Of a stretch of DNA of 43,246 nucleotides, positions 1 through 9,069 are shown one piece after another; the stretch's first letter is position 1; each line of letters begins with the position of its first letter. Under the pieces are notes generated by a model, which saw nothing but the letters and a program-made list of their open reading frames with translations, did not search any database and was not told the DNA's origin. The stretch comes from Devosia sp. GTDB lineage: Bacteria; Pseudomonadota; Alphaproteobacteria; Rhizobiales; Devosiaceae. The translations under genes and the position numbers were made by a program. The DNA lies in contig JAHCJW010000011.1 in the NCBI GenBank assembly GCA_026126125.1, positions 1-43,246 of the forward strand. The letters are read 5' to 3'.

Positions 1-246
1 TGTCCTCACGCGCCGGGCAGCGCTTCTGATATAGGCGGTTCGGGCTGGCCCTGCAAAGGGCGACAATGGATAATTCGCGCTGAAATTGCGTTTGTGCTTT
101 CGCCGGCAAAAACGCCATGCTGCCATAAAGGGAGGATTTACGTTGGGGGCACGCCCTTGCCCACCCCCGGCCTTGTTCCTCACTCCCGGCAGCGCAGATG
201 ACGCCCGCCCCTCGACTGCTCTTGTAACCCAGACCCGGCGCCGACC

Positions 247-1878
247 ATGTTCGCCTATGTCCTCATCGTCATCGTCGTGGCCATCGCCGTCAGCGCCCTT
301 GCCCAGCGCGGCAATTTCCAGCCGGCCCTGCTGGTGGCCATGGTGGGGCTTTGCGCCTCCTATATTCCCGGCATCCCCCGGCTGGAGATGCAGCCCGAGA
401 TCATTCTGGGCGTGGTGCTGCCGCCCATGCTGTTCTCGGCGGCGCGGGATTTCTCCTTTGCCGAATTCCGCCGCCGCATGGGCTCCATCGTTAATCTGGG
501 CGTGTTCCTGGTCTTCGGCACCACCCTGGCCGTCGGCGCCACGCTCACCGGCGCCCTGCCCGAGCTCTTGCCCATCACCGCGCTGATCATCGGCGTCGTC
601 GTGGCGCCGCCCGACGCGGTGACGGCCATCACCATCGGCGGCAAGGCCGGCCTGCCGCACCGGCTGATGACGGTGCTCAAGGGCGAAAGCCTGATCAATG
701 ACGCGGCGGCGCTGACCCTTTTTGCCGTGCTGGTCGCCACGGCCGCCGGCACCCATGCCTTCATCGACAATATCGCGCTCTATTTTCTCTATACCGCCAG
801 CGTCGGCATCATCGTCGGGCTTGTGATCGGCAATCTGGCGCAGGGGGCGCGGCGGGTACTGGCCAGCCCGACCCTCTCCACCGCACTTTCGGTGATCATT
901 CCCTTCGCCGCCTATTTGGGAGCCGAGGAACTGCACGCCTCGGGCGTGCTCGCCGTGGTGGCAGCGGGCTTTGCCATGGGCCATCACGGGGTGCAGGCGG
1001 GCTATGAGGAGCGCCTGCAGGAAAGCGCCTTCTGGCGCACGCTCGACACGCTGCTCGAAACCTTCGTCTTCGCCTATATCGGCCTGCAATTGCGCTTCGT
1101 CATCAACGATGCCAACGCGGCCGGCTTCGATCTGGGCGAATTGGCGCTGGCGACGGTGGCCATCTTTCTCACCAGCGCGCTGGTGCGGTTCGCCTGGATT
1201 TTCGCCACCGCCCTGTTCGGCCGCTGGCGTTATCAGCGCGCCAGCCGGCAGAGCGCAGGACGCCCAGCCAATGGCGACGAGCGCGCCCGCGCCATGCCGC
1301 AGGAGCCCCTGAGCTGGCGGGAAAACACCGTTCTCGCCTGGACCGGCATGCGCGGCGTGGTGACCCTGGCAGCGGCGGCGGGCACGCCGCTGGTGGTGGC
1401 CGATGGCTCGGCCTTTCCCGGGCGCGAGGCCATCCTGGCCCTCGCCTTCCTCGTCACCATCGCCACCCTCCTTATCCAGGGGCTGAGCCTGCCCTGGCTG
1501 ATCGCGCGGCTGCGGCTGGAGGATCCCGATCATGAGCAGTTCATGCGCACGCAGCGGGCACAGGCCGACATCATCGTGCGGCAGGCGACGCAGGACACGC
1601 TGGCCGCCTATGCCAGCGCCCATCCCGATCCGACCGCCCAGCGCATGGTGGCGGTGATGCGGCAACGCCTCTCGCACGACAACCGCAGCGAGACTGCGCG
1701 CAACCTCGACGGCGAGGCGGCGCTGCATCTTGGCAAAGTGCTGCTCGAAACGCGGCGAAACCGACTGGTGCAGGCGCGCGATCGGCTGGAACTCGACGAC
1801 ATGGTGGTGCGCGAAATGCTCGAAGAACTCGATATCGAGCAGGCCTTCATGGACAGCGTGACGACCGGGCAGCGCTAA
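247..1878 (+). CDS. Na+/H+ antiporter, CPA1 (NhaP-like) family
   Basis: This 543-residue protein is an inner-membrane cation/proton exchanger that would serve pH and sodium homeostasis. The first ~430 residues are a run of hydrophobic segments. They include the conserved words PPDAVTA (121-127) and GESLINDAAAL (146-156), whose Asn-Asp pair (151-152) is the CPA1 ion-binding signature. The last ~110 residues are hydrophilic, charged and helical, a cytoplasmic tail typical of the bacterial CPA1 form. The length fits the family. The ATG is not preceded by a good Shine-Dalgarno sequence, so the start is less sure than the family. The gene stands alone and copy A of a dispersed repeat begins 28 bp after its stop. 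The cation (Na+ or K+) cannot be told from sequence. Confidence 0.9.
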   Translation: MFAYVLIVIVVAIAVSALAQRGNFQPALLVAMVGLCASYIPGIPRLEMQPEIILGVVLPPMLFSAARDFSFAEFRRRMGSIVNLGVFLVFGTTLAVGATLTGALPELLPITALIIGVVVAPPDAVTAITIGGKAGLPHRLMTVLKGESLINDAAALTLFAVLVATAAGTHAFIDNIALYFLYTASVGIIVGLVIGNLAQGARRVLASPTLSTALSVIIPFAAYLGAEELHASGVLAVVAAGFAMGHHGVQAGYEERLQESAFWRTLDTLLETFVFAYIGLQLRFVINDANAAGFDLGELALATVAIFLTSALVRFAWIFATALFGRWRYQRASRQSAGRPANGDERARAMPQEPLSWRENTVLAWTGMRGVVTLAAAAGTPLVVADGSAFPGREAILALAFLVTIATLLIQGLSLPWLIARLRLEDPDHEQFMRTQRAQADIIVRQATQDTLAAYASAHPDPTAQRMVAVMRQRLSHDNRSETARNLDGEAALHLGKVLLETRRNRLVQARDRLELDDMVVREMLEELDIEQAFMDSVTTGQR

Positions 1879-1906
1879 GACGCGGCTTCACTCAGGCGGC
1901 CGGGGC

Positions 1907-2011
1907 TAGAGCATCGGACCAAAAAGTGTACTCGCGGTTTTCGGGCAATCCGATGCGTAAACAAGGGATTAGAGCGGCAATTTGCGTTCGACAGAACGCA
2001 CGCCGCTATAG
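1907..2011 (+). repeat. Dispersed ~105-bp intergenic repeat, copy A
   Basis: First of three related copies (others at 18324-18425 and 26907-27012), all in the same orientation. The left half has inverted arms GCATCGGA (1911-1918) and TCCGATGC (1949-1956). After a linker reading GTAAACAAGGGATTAGAGCG, the right half has arms TGCGTTC (1983-1989) and GAACGCA (1994-2000) around the loop GACA. The layout resembles the short mosaic palindromic elements known from Rhizobiales genomes; that family assignment is inference. Confidence 0.8.
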
Positions 2012-2083
2012 AACGGTCGTCATCGCGCACCCGGCCCCACCGGGCTCGCGCCCCTTCCGTTCGCGGTCCGACTTCTATACCAG

Positions 2084-2395
2084 ATGACATGGGAGAGTTC
2101 CCAGCGCCCAGACACTGCCGAGACCCCCGCGATGAGAAAGCCCGGTGATCCGCTCCTGACCTTCAGCGAAGCAGTTGTCGAACGCTTTGCCCGCGCCTGG
2201 GCCTCCATCGACGGACGACTCGTCGAATTCGACCGGGAGCGCAACAAGGCCCTGCCCCCTGAGGAGGAGCGGGAAAGCGAGGAGTGGACCGGCCACTATA
2301 TCGGTTATATGGCCGAGGCGCGCGACCTGCTCGAACGCGCCGGATGCTATGTCTCGACCCGGCCGCCGCCACCGCACTTCGACGACGATCTCTGA
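2084..2395 (+). CDS. Hypothetical protein, 103 aa
   Basis: I do not recognise this protein. It is a small, soluble, acidic protein with no signal peptide or membrane segment. The middle (about residues 25-90) looks helical and rich in charged residues, and the end is Pro/Asp-rich. It ends 16 bp before the GTG start of the IclR regulator, so the two may be co-transcribed. The start is uncertain: neither the ATG at 2084 nor the in-frame ATG at 2132 has a strong Shine-Dalgarno sequence, and the second gives an 87-residue protein. The frame is preferred over the overlapping 5' extension of the IclR frame because that extension is a low-complexity Arg/Ser/Pro string. Confidence 0.6.
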   Translation: MTWESSQRPDTAETPAMRKPGDPLLTFSEAVVERFARAWASIDGRLVEFDRERNKALPPEEERESEEWTGHYIGYMAEARDLLERAGCYVSTRPPPPHFDDDL

Positions 2396-2411
2396 GAACA
2401 AGGAGCGCGGG

Positions 2412-3167
2412 GTGCGCGAAGGAGACATTATTTATGGCCTCGTGCGCGGCCTTGCCGTGATCGAGTGTTTCGATGAGGAGCATGCCCGCCTCTCGATCAC
2501 CGATGTCGCTCGGCGTACCGGGCTCGAGCGCGCCACGGCGCGACGGTGCCTGCTGACCCTGGTGCATCTTGGCTACGCCACCTATGACGGCAAATTCTTC
2601 CAGCTCACGCCGCGCGTGCTCAATCTGGGCCACACCTATCTCTCGGCCACACCGCTGCCCCGGCTGATCCAGCCCTTTCTCGAAGAGCTGTCGCGCGCCA
2701 CCAGCGAAAGCACCTCGGCCGCCATGCTCGAGGGCACCGACATCCTTTATGTTGCCCGCGCGTCAACCCGCCGGGTCATGTCGATCAATCTCGGCCCCGG
2801 CGCGCGCCTGCCGGCCTATTGCACCTCGATGGGGCGAACCATGCTGGCCGCCCTGCCGCCGGCCCAGGCACGCGCTATTCTCGACCGCTCGGATCTCGTC
2901 GCCTATACCGACCGCACCAAGGCCGACATTCCGGGCCTCACCACCGAGCTCGCCGTCGTCGCCGCCCAAGGCTTCGCCGTCATCGACCAGGAGCTGGAAC
3001 TGGGTCTCTGCTCCATCGCCGTGCCGCTCTACAACGCCTCGGGCCGCGTTGTCGCCGCCATCAATATCGGCGCCCAGACCGCCCGCGCCTCGACCTCCCA
3101 CATGATCGCCAATTTCCTGCCGCTGATGCGCAAGACCCAGGCCGAACTGCGCCCCCTCCTGCGCTGA
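2412..3167 (+). CDS. IclR-family transcriptional regulator (PcaR/PcaU/PobR type)
   Basis: A 251-residue DNA-binding regulator. The N-terminus (~residues 5-65) is a winged helix-turn-helix (LSITDVARRTGLERATARR), followed by the larger IclR effector-binding domain, which includes the word ACTSMGR-like YCTSMGRTMLAAL and ends near the C-terminus. Members of this subfamily control beta-ketoadipate and hydroxybenzoate catabolism. No such pathway genes are nearby, so the ligand and targets here are unknown. The start is the GTG at 2412, 7 bp after AAGGAGCG. The open frame extends to 2175, but that part overlaps the preceding gene in another frame and is low complexity. The pst operon starts 296 bp downstream and is unlikely to be its target. 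Confidence 0.88.
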   Translation: MREGDIIYGLVRGLAVIECFDEEHARLSITDVARRTGLERATARRCLLTLVHLGYATYDGKFFQLTPRVLNLGHTYLSATPLPRLIQPFLEELSRATSESTSAAMLEGTDILYVARASTRRVMSINLGPGARLPAYCTSMGRTMLAALPPAQARAILDRSDLVAYTDRTKADIPGLTTELAVVAAQGFAVIDQELELGLCSIAVPLYNASGRVVAAINIGAQTARASTSHMIANFLPLMRKTQAELRPLLR

Positions 3168-3335
3168 AGGAAGAGCGAGAGCTCTCGGCGAGCCCCCTTC
3201 CTGATCCCCCGGCAATGGGGAAAGAGCGTATCGAGTGTGCCGCAAAGCCCGGGAGCCATCGGCTAGCCACTCCAGATCCGCGGGTCTTATCGATTATAGT
3301 CCTCACATAAAAGCCAACGATTTCAAACGCTTGAT

Positions 3336-3375
3336 GCGTCATAAACCCGTCACGCAACTGCAATAAAACCGTCGC
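3336..3375 (+). promoter_or_regulatory. Putative tandem Pho box upstream of pstS
   Basis: Four heptamers lie on an exact 11-bp period with 4-bp spacers: GCGTCAT (3336-3342), CCGTCAC (3347-3353), CTGCAAT (3358-3364) and CCGTCGC (3369-3375). Against the PhoB half-site CTGTCAT they match at 5, 5, 5 and 4 of 7 positions. Two or more heptamers at 11-bp spacing is the known architecture of PhoB operators. The array ends 88 bp before the pstS ATG and PhoB is encoded at the end of the same operon, so autoregulation is the natural reading. Confidence 0.65.
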
Positions 3376-3463
3376 CGGGCGCCAATAAGGTCTGCCGCGT
3401 CAACAGGGCATGCCCCGCACTGACGGGCAATGTTCCGGAACCGAATTCCGAAAGGGAACTTTC

Positions 3464-4477
3464 ATGAAGACCGCACTTTATGCCAGCGCTGCCGCCGTCG
3501 CGCTTGCCGCCTTCGGCACGACTTCCGCCTTTGCGCAGTCGCGCGACACCATCCAGATCGCCGGCTCCTCGACGGTGCTTCCCTTCTCGTCCATCGTCGC
3601 CGAAGAATTCGGCGCCACCTTCCCCGAATTCAGGACGCCCGTCGTCGGTTCGGGCGGCACGGGCGGCGGCTTCCGTCAATTCTGTGAAGGCGTTGGCGAC
3701 AACACCATCGACATCGCCAATGCGTCGCGTCCGATCCGCGACAGCGAACGCGAAGCCTGCCTCGCCAATGGCGTCAACGACATCCGCGAGATCCAGTTCG
3801 GCTTCGACGGCATCGTCTTCGCCTCTTCGGCCAATGGCGGCGACTTCGCCCTGACCCCGGCGCAGCTGTTCAAGGCCATCGCCGCCAAGGTTCCGGTCAA
3901 TGGCGAACTCGTCGACAACCCCTACACCAATTGGAGCGAAATCGACGCGTCGCTGCCCAACCAGCCGATCGCCCTGGCGATCCCGGCCTCCAACCACGGC
4001 ACCCGCGAAGTGTTCCAGGAAAAGGTCATCACCCCCGGCGCCCTCGCTTCGGAACTGCCCGAAGGCCTGTCTGCCGAAGAGAAGACCGCCGTCGAAACCA
4101 CCTTCCGCCAGGATGTCGTGGTTGAAATCGCCGGCGATTACACCGAGACCCTGGCCCGCCTGACCGCCGACCCCAACACGGTGGGCGTCTTCGGCCTCTC
4201 TTTCTACGACCAGAACCGCGACACTCTCAAGGTTGCCGTCATCGACGGCGTCACCCCGTCGCTCGAAACCGTCGCCGCCGGCCAGTACCCTGTGTCGCGC
4301 CCGCTCTACTTCTACGTCAAGGGCGAGCATCTCGGTGTCATTCCGGGCCTGGCTGAATTTACCGAATACTTCCTGTCCGACGGCATTTCGGGCAATGGCG
4401 GCATTCTCGAAGGCGCCGGTCTGATCCCGCAGCCGGCCGAGGTCACCGCCGAGGTTCTCGCCGCCTTCCAGCAATAA
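3464..4477 (+). CDS. pstS: Phosphate ABC transporter, periplasmic substrate-binding protein
   Basis: A 337-residue periplasmic protein that binds inorganic phosphate and delivers it to the PstCA channel. A cleavable signal peptide covers residues 1 to ~23 (ending AFAQ). The mature protein opens with IQIAGSSTVLPF, the phosphate-binding loop typical of PstS, and continues with GSGGTGGGF and DIANASRPI, which are further conserved phosphate-contacting stretches. The start is the ATG at 3464 preceded by AAAGGGA; the longer open frame from 3410 would put 18 polar residues before the signal peptide. First gene of pstSCAB-phoU-phoB and downstream of a tandem Pho box, so expression should rise under phosphate limitation. 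Confidence 0.95.
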   Translation: MKTALYASAAAVALAAFGTTSAFAQSRDTIQIAGSSTVLPFSSIVAEEFGATFPEFRTPVVGSGGTGGGFRQFCEGVGDNTIDIANASRPIRDSEREACLANGVNDIREIQFGFDGIVFASSANGGDFALTPAQLFKAIAAKVPVNGELVDNPYTNWSEIDASLPNQPIALAIPASNHGTREVFQEKVITPGALASELPEGLSAEEKTAVETTFRQDVVVEIAGDYTETLARLTADPNTVGVFGLSFYDQNRDTLKVAVIDGVTPSLETVAAGQYPVSRPLYFYVKGEHLGVIPGLAEFTEYFLSDGISGNGGILEGAGLIPQPAEVTAEVLAAFQQ

Positions 4478-4486
4478 TCGAACGGA

Positions 4487-4564
4487 GCGGGCCGCATAAG
4501 GAGCGTTTCGAGAAAAGTGGGCACCACTCTTCCGGTTCGCGACAACTGAAAATATGCGGCCCGC
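4487..4564. repeat. Large palindromic element between pstS and pstC
   Basis: A perfect 12-bp inverted repeat, GCGGGCCGCATA (4487-4498) and TATGCGGCCCGC (4553-4564), encloses 54 bp. A smaller stem inside it, AGTGG/CCACT, has a 3-nt loop. The inner sequence resembles the mosaic palindromic elements of Rhizobiales. In RNA the outer arms would make a very stable stem just after the pstS stop, which could stabilise the pstS transcript end or damp read-through into pstC. That role is inference. Confidence 0.75.
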
Positions 4565-4598
4565 CTTACTCCCAGGGCCAAACGAGGATGCCTGACAA

Positions 4599-5978
4599 GT
4601 GAGCACTTTCATCGTCGCAGGCCTGCTTCTGGTCCTGCTTGGCCTCGCCTATCAGTTGGGCTGGTCAAAGAGCCGGGCCCTCTCTACCCCGCAGGGGGTG
4701 CGCGTGCATTCCCGGGGGCAGTATCACGGCGCACTTGTCGCCTTGTGGACGCTGGTTCCCGCCGTTCTGGTGCTGGGCGTCTGGGCCTTTTTCTCGCCCG
4801 GGGTCACCCATTGGTACACCGTTTCCCAGATCCCCGCCGATGTGCTGGCCAGCCTTGATCAGGTCGGCCTCAACCAACAGATGCAGCGCATTCGCGACCT
4901 GGCCTCCGGCTTCGGCGTCACCGGCGAACTGCGCACGTTCGAAGAGGCTGCCGGTCAAAATCTCGCCCGCTTCCAGCTCCTCTCCTTCCTCATCATGCTG
5001 GCCGCCGCGGCGGGTCTGGGCGTTCTCGGCCTGACCTTCGCCAGGCGCCGCATCAATCCGCGCCTCCGCGCCCGCAACGAGGTCGAGCGCGCCATCTCCT
5101 GGGGGTTGATCGCCTGCTCGGCCGTGGCCATCCTGACCACGATGGGCATCGTCGCCTCGCTGGTCACCGAGGCCTTCCGCTTCTTCACCTATATCAACCC
5201 GCTCGATTTCTTCTTCGGCACCGTCTGGGCGCCGAAATTCTCCTCCACCGGCGCCGGTGACGCCGGTCAATATGGCCTGCTGCCCCTGTTGACCGGCACG
5301 CTGATGATCTCGGCTATCGCCATGCTGGTGGCCGTGCCGGTCGGGCTGATGACCGCCATCTATCTCAACCAATACGCCCACGCCAATCTGCGCAAAGTGG
5401 TCAAGCCGATCATCGAAATCCTCGCCGGCATTCCCACCATCGTCTATGGCTTCTTCGCCCTCGTGACGGTCGGTCCTTTCCTGCGCGATTTCGGCAATAC
5501 CATTGGCCTCTCGATCAGTGCCACCAGCGCCTTGACCGCCGGCCTCGTCATGGGCGTGATGATCATCCCGTTCATCTCCTCGCTCTCCGACGACATTCTC
5601 AACCAGGTTCCCCGCACCCTGCGCGATGGTGCCTATGGCCTGGGCGCCACGCAGTCCGAAACCATCCGCAACGTGCTGCTGCCCGCCGCCCTGCCCGGTA
5701 TTGTCGGCGCTTTCCTGCTCGCCGTCAGCCGCGCCATTGGCGAAACCATGATCGTCGTGTTGGCCGCCGGCAATGCCCCGATCCTGCGCGGCAATCCGCT
5801 CGAGCCCGTCTCCACCATCACCGTCTCCATCGTCAACCAGTTGACCGGCGACACCGACTTCACCGGCCCGCAATCGCTCGTCGCCTTCGCCTTGGGCCTG
5901 ACGCTCTTCATCATGACGCTCTGCCTCAACATCGTCGCCCTCTATATTGTCCGCCGCTTCCGGGAGCAGTACGAATGA
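4599..5978 (+). CDS. pstC: Phosphate ABC transporter permease PstC
   Basis: A 459-residue inner-membrane subunit that forms the phosphate channel with PstA. The N-terminal ~180 residues hold hydrophobic segments near 3-22, 50-67 and 125-147 plus a soluble loop, matching the extra N-terminal region (DUF3708 type) of alphaproteobacterial PstC. The remaining part is the binding-protein-dependent permease domain, with the EAA-type loop around DGAYGLGATQSETIRNVLLPAALPG-like residues that docks on PstB. The start is a GTG at 4599; AACGAGG at 4581-4587 is the likely ribosome-binding site. The 3' end overlaps the pstA start by 4 bp (ATGA), which implies translational coupling. Confidence 0.93.
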   Translation: MSTFIVAGLLLVLLGLAYQLGWSKSRALSTPQGVRVHSRGQYHGALVALWTLVPAVLVLGVWAFFSPGVTHWYTVSQIPADVLASLDQVGLNQQMQRIRDLASGFGVTGELRTFEEAAGQNLARFQLLSFLIMLAAAAGLGVLGLTFARRRINPRLRARNEVERAISWGLIACSAVAILTTMGIVASLVTEAFRFFTYINPLDFFFGTVWAPKFSSTGAGDAGQYGLLPLLTGTLMISAIAMLVAVPVGLMTAIYLNQYAHANLRKVVKPIIEILAGIPTIVYGFFALVTVGPFLRDFGNTIGLSISATSALTAGLVMGVMIIPFISSLSDDILNQVPRTLRDGAYGLGATQSETIRNVLLPAALPGIVGAFLLAVSRAIGETMIVVLAAGNAPILRGNPLEPVSTITVSIVNQLTGDTDFTGPQSLVAFALGLTLFIMTLCLNIVALYIVRRFREQYE

Positions 5979-7327
5979 CCGACACGACGCTCTCCGCCGC
6001 CGAGCGGCGCAAGCTGGTACGCGACGGCCTCGCCCGCCGTCATCTCAACGAGCGCCTGTTCCGCACCTTCGGCATCGTCGCCATCTGCCTGGCCCTCGGT
6101 TTCGTCGCCTTGTTGTTCACCGATGTGCTGCGCAAGGGCATCCCTGCCTTCACCCAGTCCAATCTCCATCTCGAGGTCACCTTCGACCCGGAATTGCTCA
6201 AGATCGATGCGGCCCCGGTTCGTGCCGCCGGCCAATCCGACGCGGATTTCCGCTCGGCCCGCCTGGGCTGGGAGCGTCAGGTGGCCATGCTCAACTGGAA
6301 CACCATCATCGAGGCTGGATTGCGCGACGCCGCGCCGGCCGGCTTCGAGATCGAGAGCCGCCAGCTTCTGACCATCTCGGAAAGCGATGCCCGCCACCGC
6401 ATCCGTCAGCTGTTCGTCAACGATCCGGACCTGCTCGGCCAAACCATCAGCGTCGATCTGCTCGCCTCGGCCAACACCGACAACTGGATCAAGGGCAATA
6501 TCAACCGCGATCTGGGCGACGCCCAGCAGCAATTGTCCGCACCCGCCCGCGCTCTCATCGACATCTTCGAGCAAGACGGCACGATAACCCAGGGTTTTGC
6601 CTGGTCGCTGTTCACCAATGTGGACTCGCGCTCTGCCCCCGCCTCGGCGGGTCTGCTCGGTGCACTCATGGGCACGTTCTGGATGATGCTGATCGTCATC
6701 GTGCTCGCCGTGCCGATCGGGGTCGGCAGCGCCATCTATCTGGAAGAATTCGCGCCCAAGTCGAGGCTGACCGACCTCATCGAGGTCAACATCAACAATC
6801 TCGCTGCCGTGCCATCCATCGTCTTCGGCCTGCTCGGCGCCGCCGTGTTCATCAATTGGTTCCGCCTGCCACTCTCGGCGCCGCTGGCCGGCGGGCTGGT
6901 GCTGACCCTGATGACGCTGCCCACCATCATCATCGCCACCCGCGCGGCGCTCAAGGGCGTCTCACCGGCGCTGCGTCAGGCCGCTCTCGGCATGGGGGCC
7001 TCGCGAACGCAGATGGTGTTCCACCACGTCCTGCCGGTGACCTTCCCTTCCATCCTTACCGCCACCATTATCGGGGTGGCACAGGCCATGGGCGAAACCG
7101 CGCCGCTCCTGCTCATCGGCATGAATGCCTTCGTGGCCTCGGTCCCCGGCACCCCGATCGAGCAGGCCACCGCCCTGCCCGTCCAGATCTATCTCTGGCA
7201 GGGCAATGAAAACCGCAACTTCTTCGAAGCCCGCACGTCCGCCGCCATTCTGGTGCTGCTGGGCTTCATGATCACGCTCAACGCCATCGCGATCTTCCTG
7301 CGGTCGCGGCTCGAAAAGCGCGCTTAA
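5975..7327 (+). CDS. pstA: Phosphate ABC transporter permease PstA
   Basis: A 450-residue inner-membrane partner of PstC. A single transmembrane segment (~32-50) is followed by a long periplasmic region of ~170 residues (the DUF3333-type insert found in alphaproteobacterial PstA). The permease domain with five or so transmembrane helices follows. The EAA loop includes [20 protein letters not shown]. The gene overlaps pstC by 4 bp and its stop lies inside the pstB ribosome-binding site, so the three membrane-complex genes are tightly coupled. Confidence 0.93.
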   Translation: MTDTTLSAAERRKLVRDGLARRHLNERLFRTFGIVAICLALGFVALLFTDVLRKGIPAFTQSNLHLEVTFDPELLKIDAAPVRAAGQSDADFRSARLGWERQVAMLNWNTIIEAGLRDAAPAGFEIESRQLLTISESDARHRIRQLFVNDPDLLGQTISVDLLASANTDNWIKGNINRDLGDAQQQLSAPARALIDIFEQDGTITQGFAWSLFTNVDSRSAPASAGLLGALMGTFWMMLIVIVLAVPIGVGSAIYLEEFAPKSRLTDLIEVNINNLAAVPSIVFGLLGAAVFINWFRLPLSAPLAGGLVLTLMTLPTIIIATRAALKGVSPALRQAALGMGASRTQMVFHHVLPVTFPSILTATIIGVAQAMGETAPLLLIGMNAFVASVPGTPIEQATALPVQIYLWQGNENRNFFEARTSAAILVLLGFMITLNAIAIFLRSRLEKRA

Positions 7328-7340
7328 GGAGGCTATGCAA

Positions 7341-8201
7341 ATGGATATGCTTGCCGGCAAGGTAAAGATGACTGCTCAGACTGTGGACGCCGCCATGAAC
7401 GCCGCTATAAACCCCGCCGCCAATCTCGCCCAGCTGGTCGACCGCCCGATCCGCCTCACCGCGCGCGACGTTACCGTGCATTACGGCGCCAAGCAGGCCC
7501 TGCACGGCATTTCGATCGACATCCCCGATCGCGCCGTCACCGCCTTTATCGGCCCATCGGGTTGCGGCAAGTCGACCTTCCTGCGCTGCATCAACCGCAT
7601 GAACGACACCATCGAGGGTGCCAGGGTCGGCGGAACGATACTGCTCGACGGCGAGAACATCTACGATCCCGACCTCGACGTGGTCGAGTTGCGCGCCCGC
7701 GTCGGCATGGTGTTCCAGAAGCCCAATCCCTTCCCCAAATCGATCTATGACAACGTCGCCTATGGGGCGCGCATCCACGGCCTCGCCCGGAACAAGACCG
7801 ATCTCGACGAGATCGTCGTCTCCTCGCTGCGCAAGGCGGGCCTGTTTGAAGAGGTCAAGGACCGGCTCAACGAGCCCGGCACCGGCCTGTCCGGTGGCCA
7901 GCAGCAGCGCCTCTGCATCGCCCGCGCTATCGCCGTCGGCCCAGAAGTGATCCTGATGGACGAGCCCTGCTCGGCCCTCGATCCGATCGCCACCGCCATC
8001 ATCGAGGAACTGATCGACGAACTGCGCGAAAACTACACCATCGTCATCGTCACCCACTCGATGCAGCAGGCCGCCCGCGTCAGCCAGCGCACCGCCTTCT
8101 TCCACCTGGGCAATCTGATCGAACAAGGTGTCACCGAGGACATCTTCACCAATCCGGTGAACAAGCAAACCCAGGACTACATCATGGGCCGCATCGGCTG
8201 A
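7341..8201 (+). CDS. pstB: Phosphate ABC transporter ATP-binding protein
   Basis: The ATPase that powers phosphate uptake through PstCA, 286 residues. Walker A is GPSGCGKST (71-79), the ABC signature is LSGGQQQR, Walker B is VILMDEP, and the family-typical CSALDPIAT follows. The first ~35 residues are an extra Ala/Asn-rich leader not needed for ATPase function. The start is chosen at 7341 because AAGGAGG (7326-7332) lies 8 bp before it and only 2 bp before the other in-frame ATG at 7335. The Shine-Dalgarno sequence overlaps the pstA stop codon. phoU follows after 23 bp. Confidence 0.95.
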   Translation: MDMLAGKVKMTAQTVDAAMNAAINPAANLAQLVDRPIRLTARDVTVHYGAKQALHGISIDIPDRAVTAFIGPSGCGKSTFLRCINRMNDTIEGARVGGTILLDGENIYDPDLDVVELRARVGMVFQKPNPFPKSIYDNVAYGARIHGLARNKTDLDEIVVSSLRKAGLFEEVKDRLNEPGTGLSGGQQQRLCIARAIAVGPEVILMDEPCSALDPIATAIIEELIDELRENYTIVIVTHSMQQAARVSQRTAFFHLGNLIEQGVTEDIFTNPVNKQTQDYIMGRIG

Positions 8202-8224
8202 TCGCCGCGTCAGGAGGAAACACC

Positions 8225-8935
8225 ATGACCCATACCGGCACCGAACACATCGTTACCGCCTATAGCGACGAGCTCGCCGGCCTCGCCCAGTCCATCGCCG
8301 AAATGGGTGGCCTGGTCGAAGTCGCCATCGAGAACGGCACCAAGGCTCTGCTCACCCTCGATCGCGAATTGGCCGATCTCACCATCATCGCCGACCGGCG
8401 CATCGACGACATGCAGCGCAAAATCGACGAAATGGCCGTATCGATGATCGCCCGCCGCCAGCCCATGGCCAGCGACCTGCGCGCCATCATCACCGCCATC
8501 CACGTCGCCAACGATCTTGAACGCGTTGGCGATATGGCCAAGCAACTGGCCCGCCGCTCCCTGAAGCTCGAAGGCATCAACCTGCAGCCGACCTTCTACA
8601 ATGGCGTCAAAAACATGAAGGCGCTGGTGTTGCGCCAGGTCAAGGACGCGCTCGACGCTTATGCCGACCGCGACGCGACCGCGGCGGTGGAGGTGTGCAA
8701 TCGCGACGACGAGGTCGACGCCATGCATACCTCGCTGTTCCGCGAACTCCTCACCTATATGCTGGAAGATCCGCGTAACATCACCACCTGCACGCATCTG
8801 CTGTTCTGCGCCAAGAACCTCGAGCGCATCGGCGATCACGCCACCAATATCGCCGAACGCGCTTATTACCTGCAGACCGGCAAGCAATTGACCAGCGAAG
8901 AGCAGCAGCTGCAACGCACGCAGATCAAGGCGTAA
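8225..8935 (+). CDS. phoU: Phosphate signalling complex protein PhoU
   Basis: A 236-residue cytoplasmic all-helical protein. It has two related three-helix PhoU repeats (about residues 18-105 and 120-210), each with a metal-coordinating stretch (IHVANDLERVGDMAKQ in the first, FCAKNLERIGDHATNIAE in the second). PhoU links the Pst transporter to the PhoR kinase and keeps the Pho response off when phosphate is plentiful. AGGAGG at 8213-8218 precedes the ATG. Fifth gene of the pst operon; phoB follows after a 254-bp gap filled with repeats. Confidence 0.95.
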   Translation: MTHTGTEHIVTAYSDELAGLAQSIAEMGGLVEVAIENGTKALLTLDRELADLTIIADRRIDDMQRKIDEMAVSMIARRQPMASDLRAIITAIHVANDLERVGDMAKQLARRSLKLEGINLQPTFYNGVKNMKALVLRQVKDALDAYADRDATAAVEVCNRDDEVDAMHTSLFRELLTYMLEDPRNITTCTHLLFCAKNLERIGDHATNIAERAYYLQTGKQLTSEEQQLQRTQIKA

Positions 8936-8954
8936 CCAGAGCCGGCGCCCCAAT

Positions 8955-9032
8955 CGACCTCATCCTGAGCCTGTCGAAGGACGAGGTCGGCTGGCCCCAA
9001 CGCCATTTGCTCGACCTTGTGGTTCGACAGGC
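8955..9032. repeat. Inverted-repeat element in the phoU-phoB gap
   Basis: CGACCTCATCCT (8955-8966) pairs at 11 of 12 positions with AGGACGAGGTCG (8978-8989), making a hairpin with an 11-nt loop. The loop region carries GCCTGTCGAA (8969-8978), whose exact reverse complement TTCGACAGGC appears at 9023-9032, giving a second, mutually exclusive pairing. I recall words like CTTCGACAGGCTCAGGATGA as common dispersed repeats in GC-rich Proteobacteria, but cannot verify that here. Confidence 0.6.
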
Positions 9033-9069
9033 TGACCATAAGGTTTTCCAGCCTGCGCTGAGCCGCACT

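Noticed and set aside
1-246. Leading 246 bp searched for the end of an upstream gene
   Set aside because: No frame there has recognisable protein content; the open frame from 86 runs into the antiporter gene in another frame and is a shadow.
1984-1999. GTTC-N4-GAAC in the dispersed repeats as a LexA (SOS) box
   Set aside because: The alphaproteobacterial LexA box is a direct repeat GTTC-N7-GTTC, and this motif is the loop of a longer hairpin in the repeat family.
4588-4602. Tiny frame ATG CCT GAC AAG TGA overlapping the pstC GTG start
   Set aside because: The AACGAGG site touches its ATG directly, too close to initiate there, but is well spaced for the GTG. Most likely chance.
3350-4612. 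Minus-strand frame of 420 codons opposite pstS (and similar frames opposite pstC and pstA)
   Set aside because: Gly/Glu/Asp-rich shadow frames of GC-rich genes, with no conserved words.
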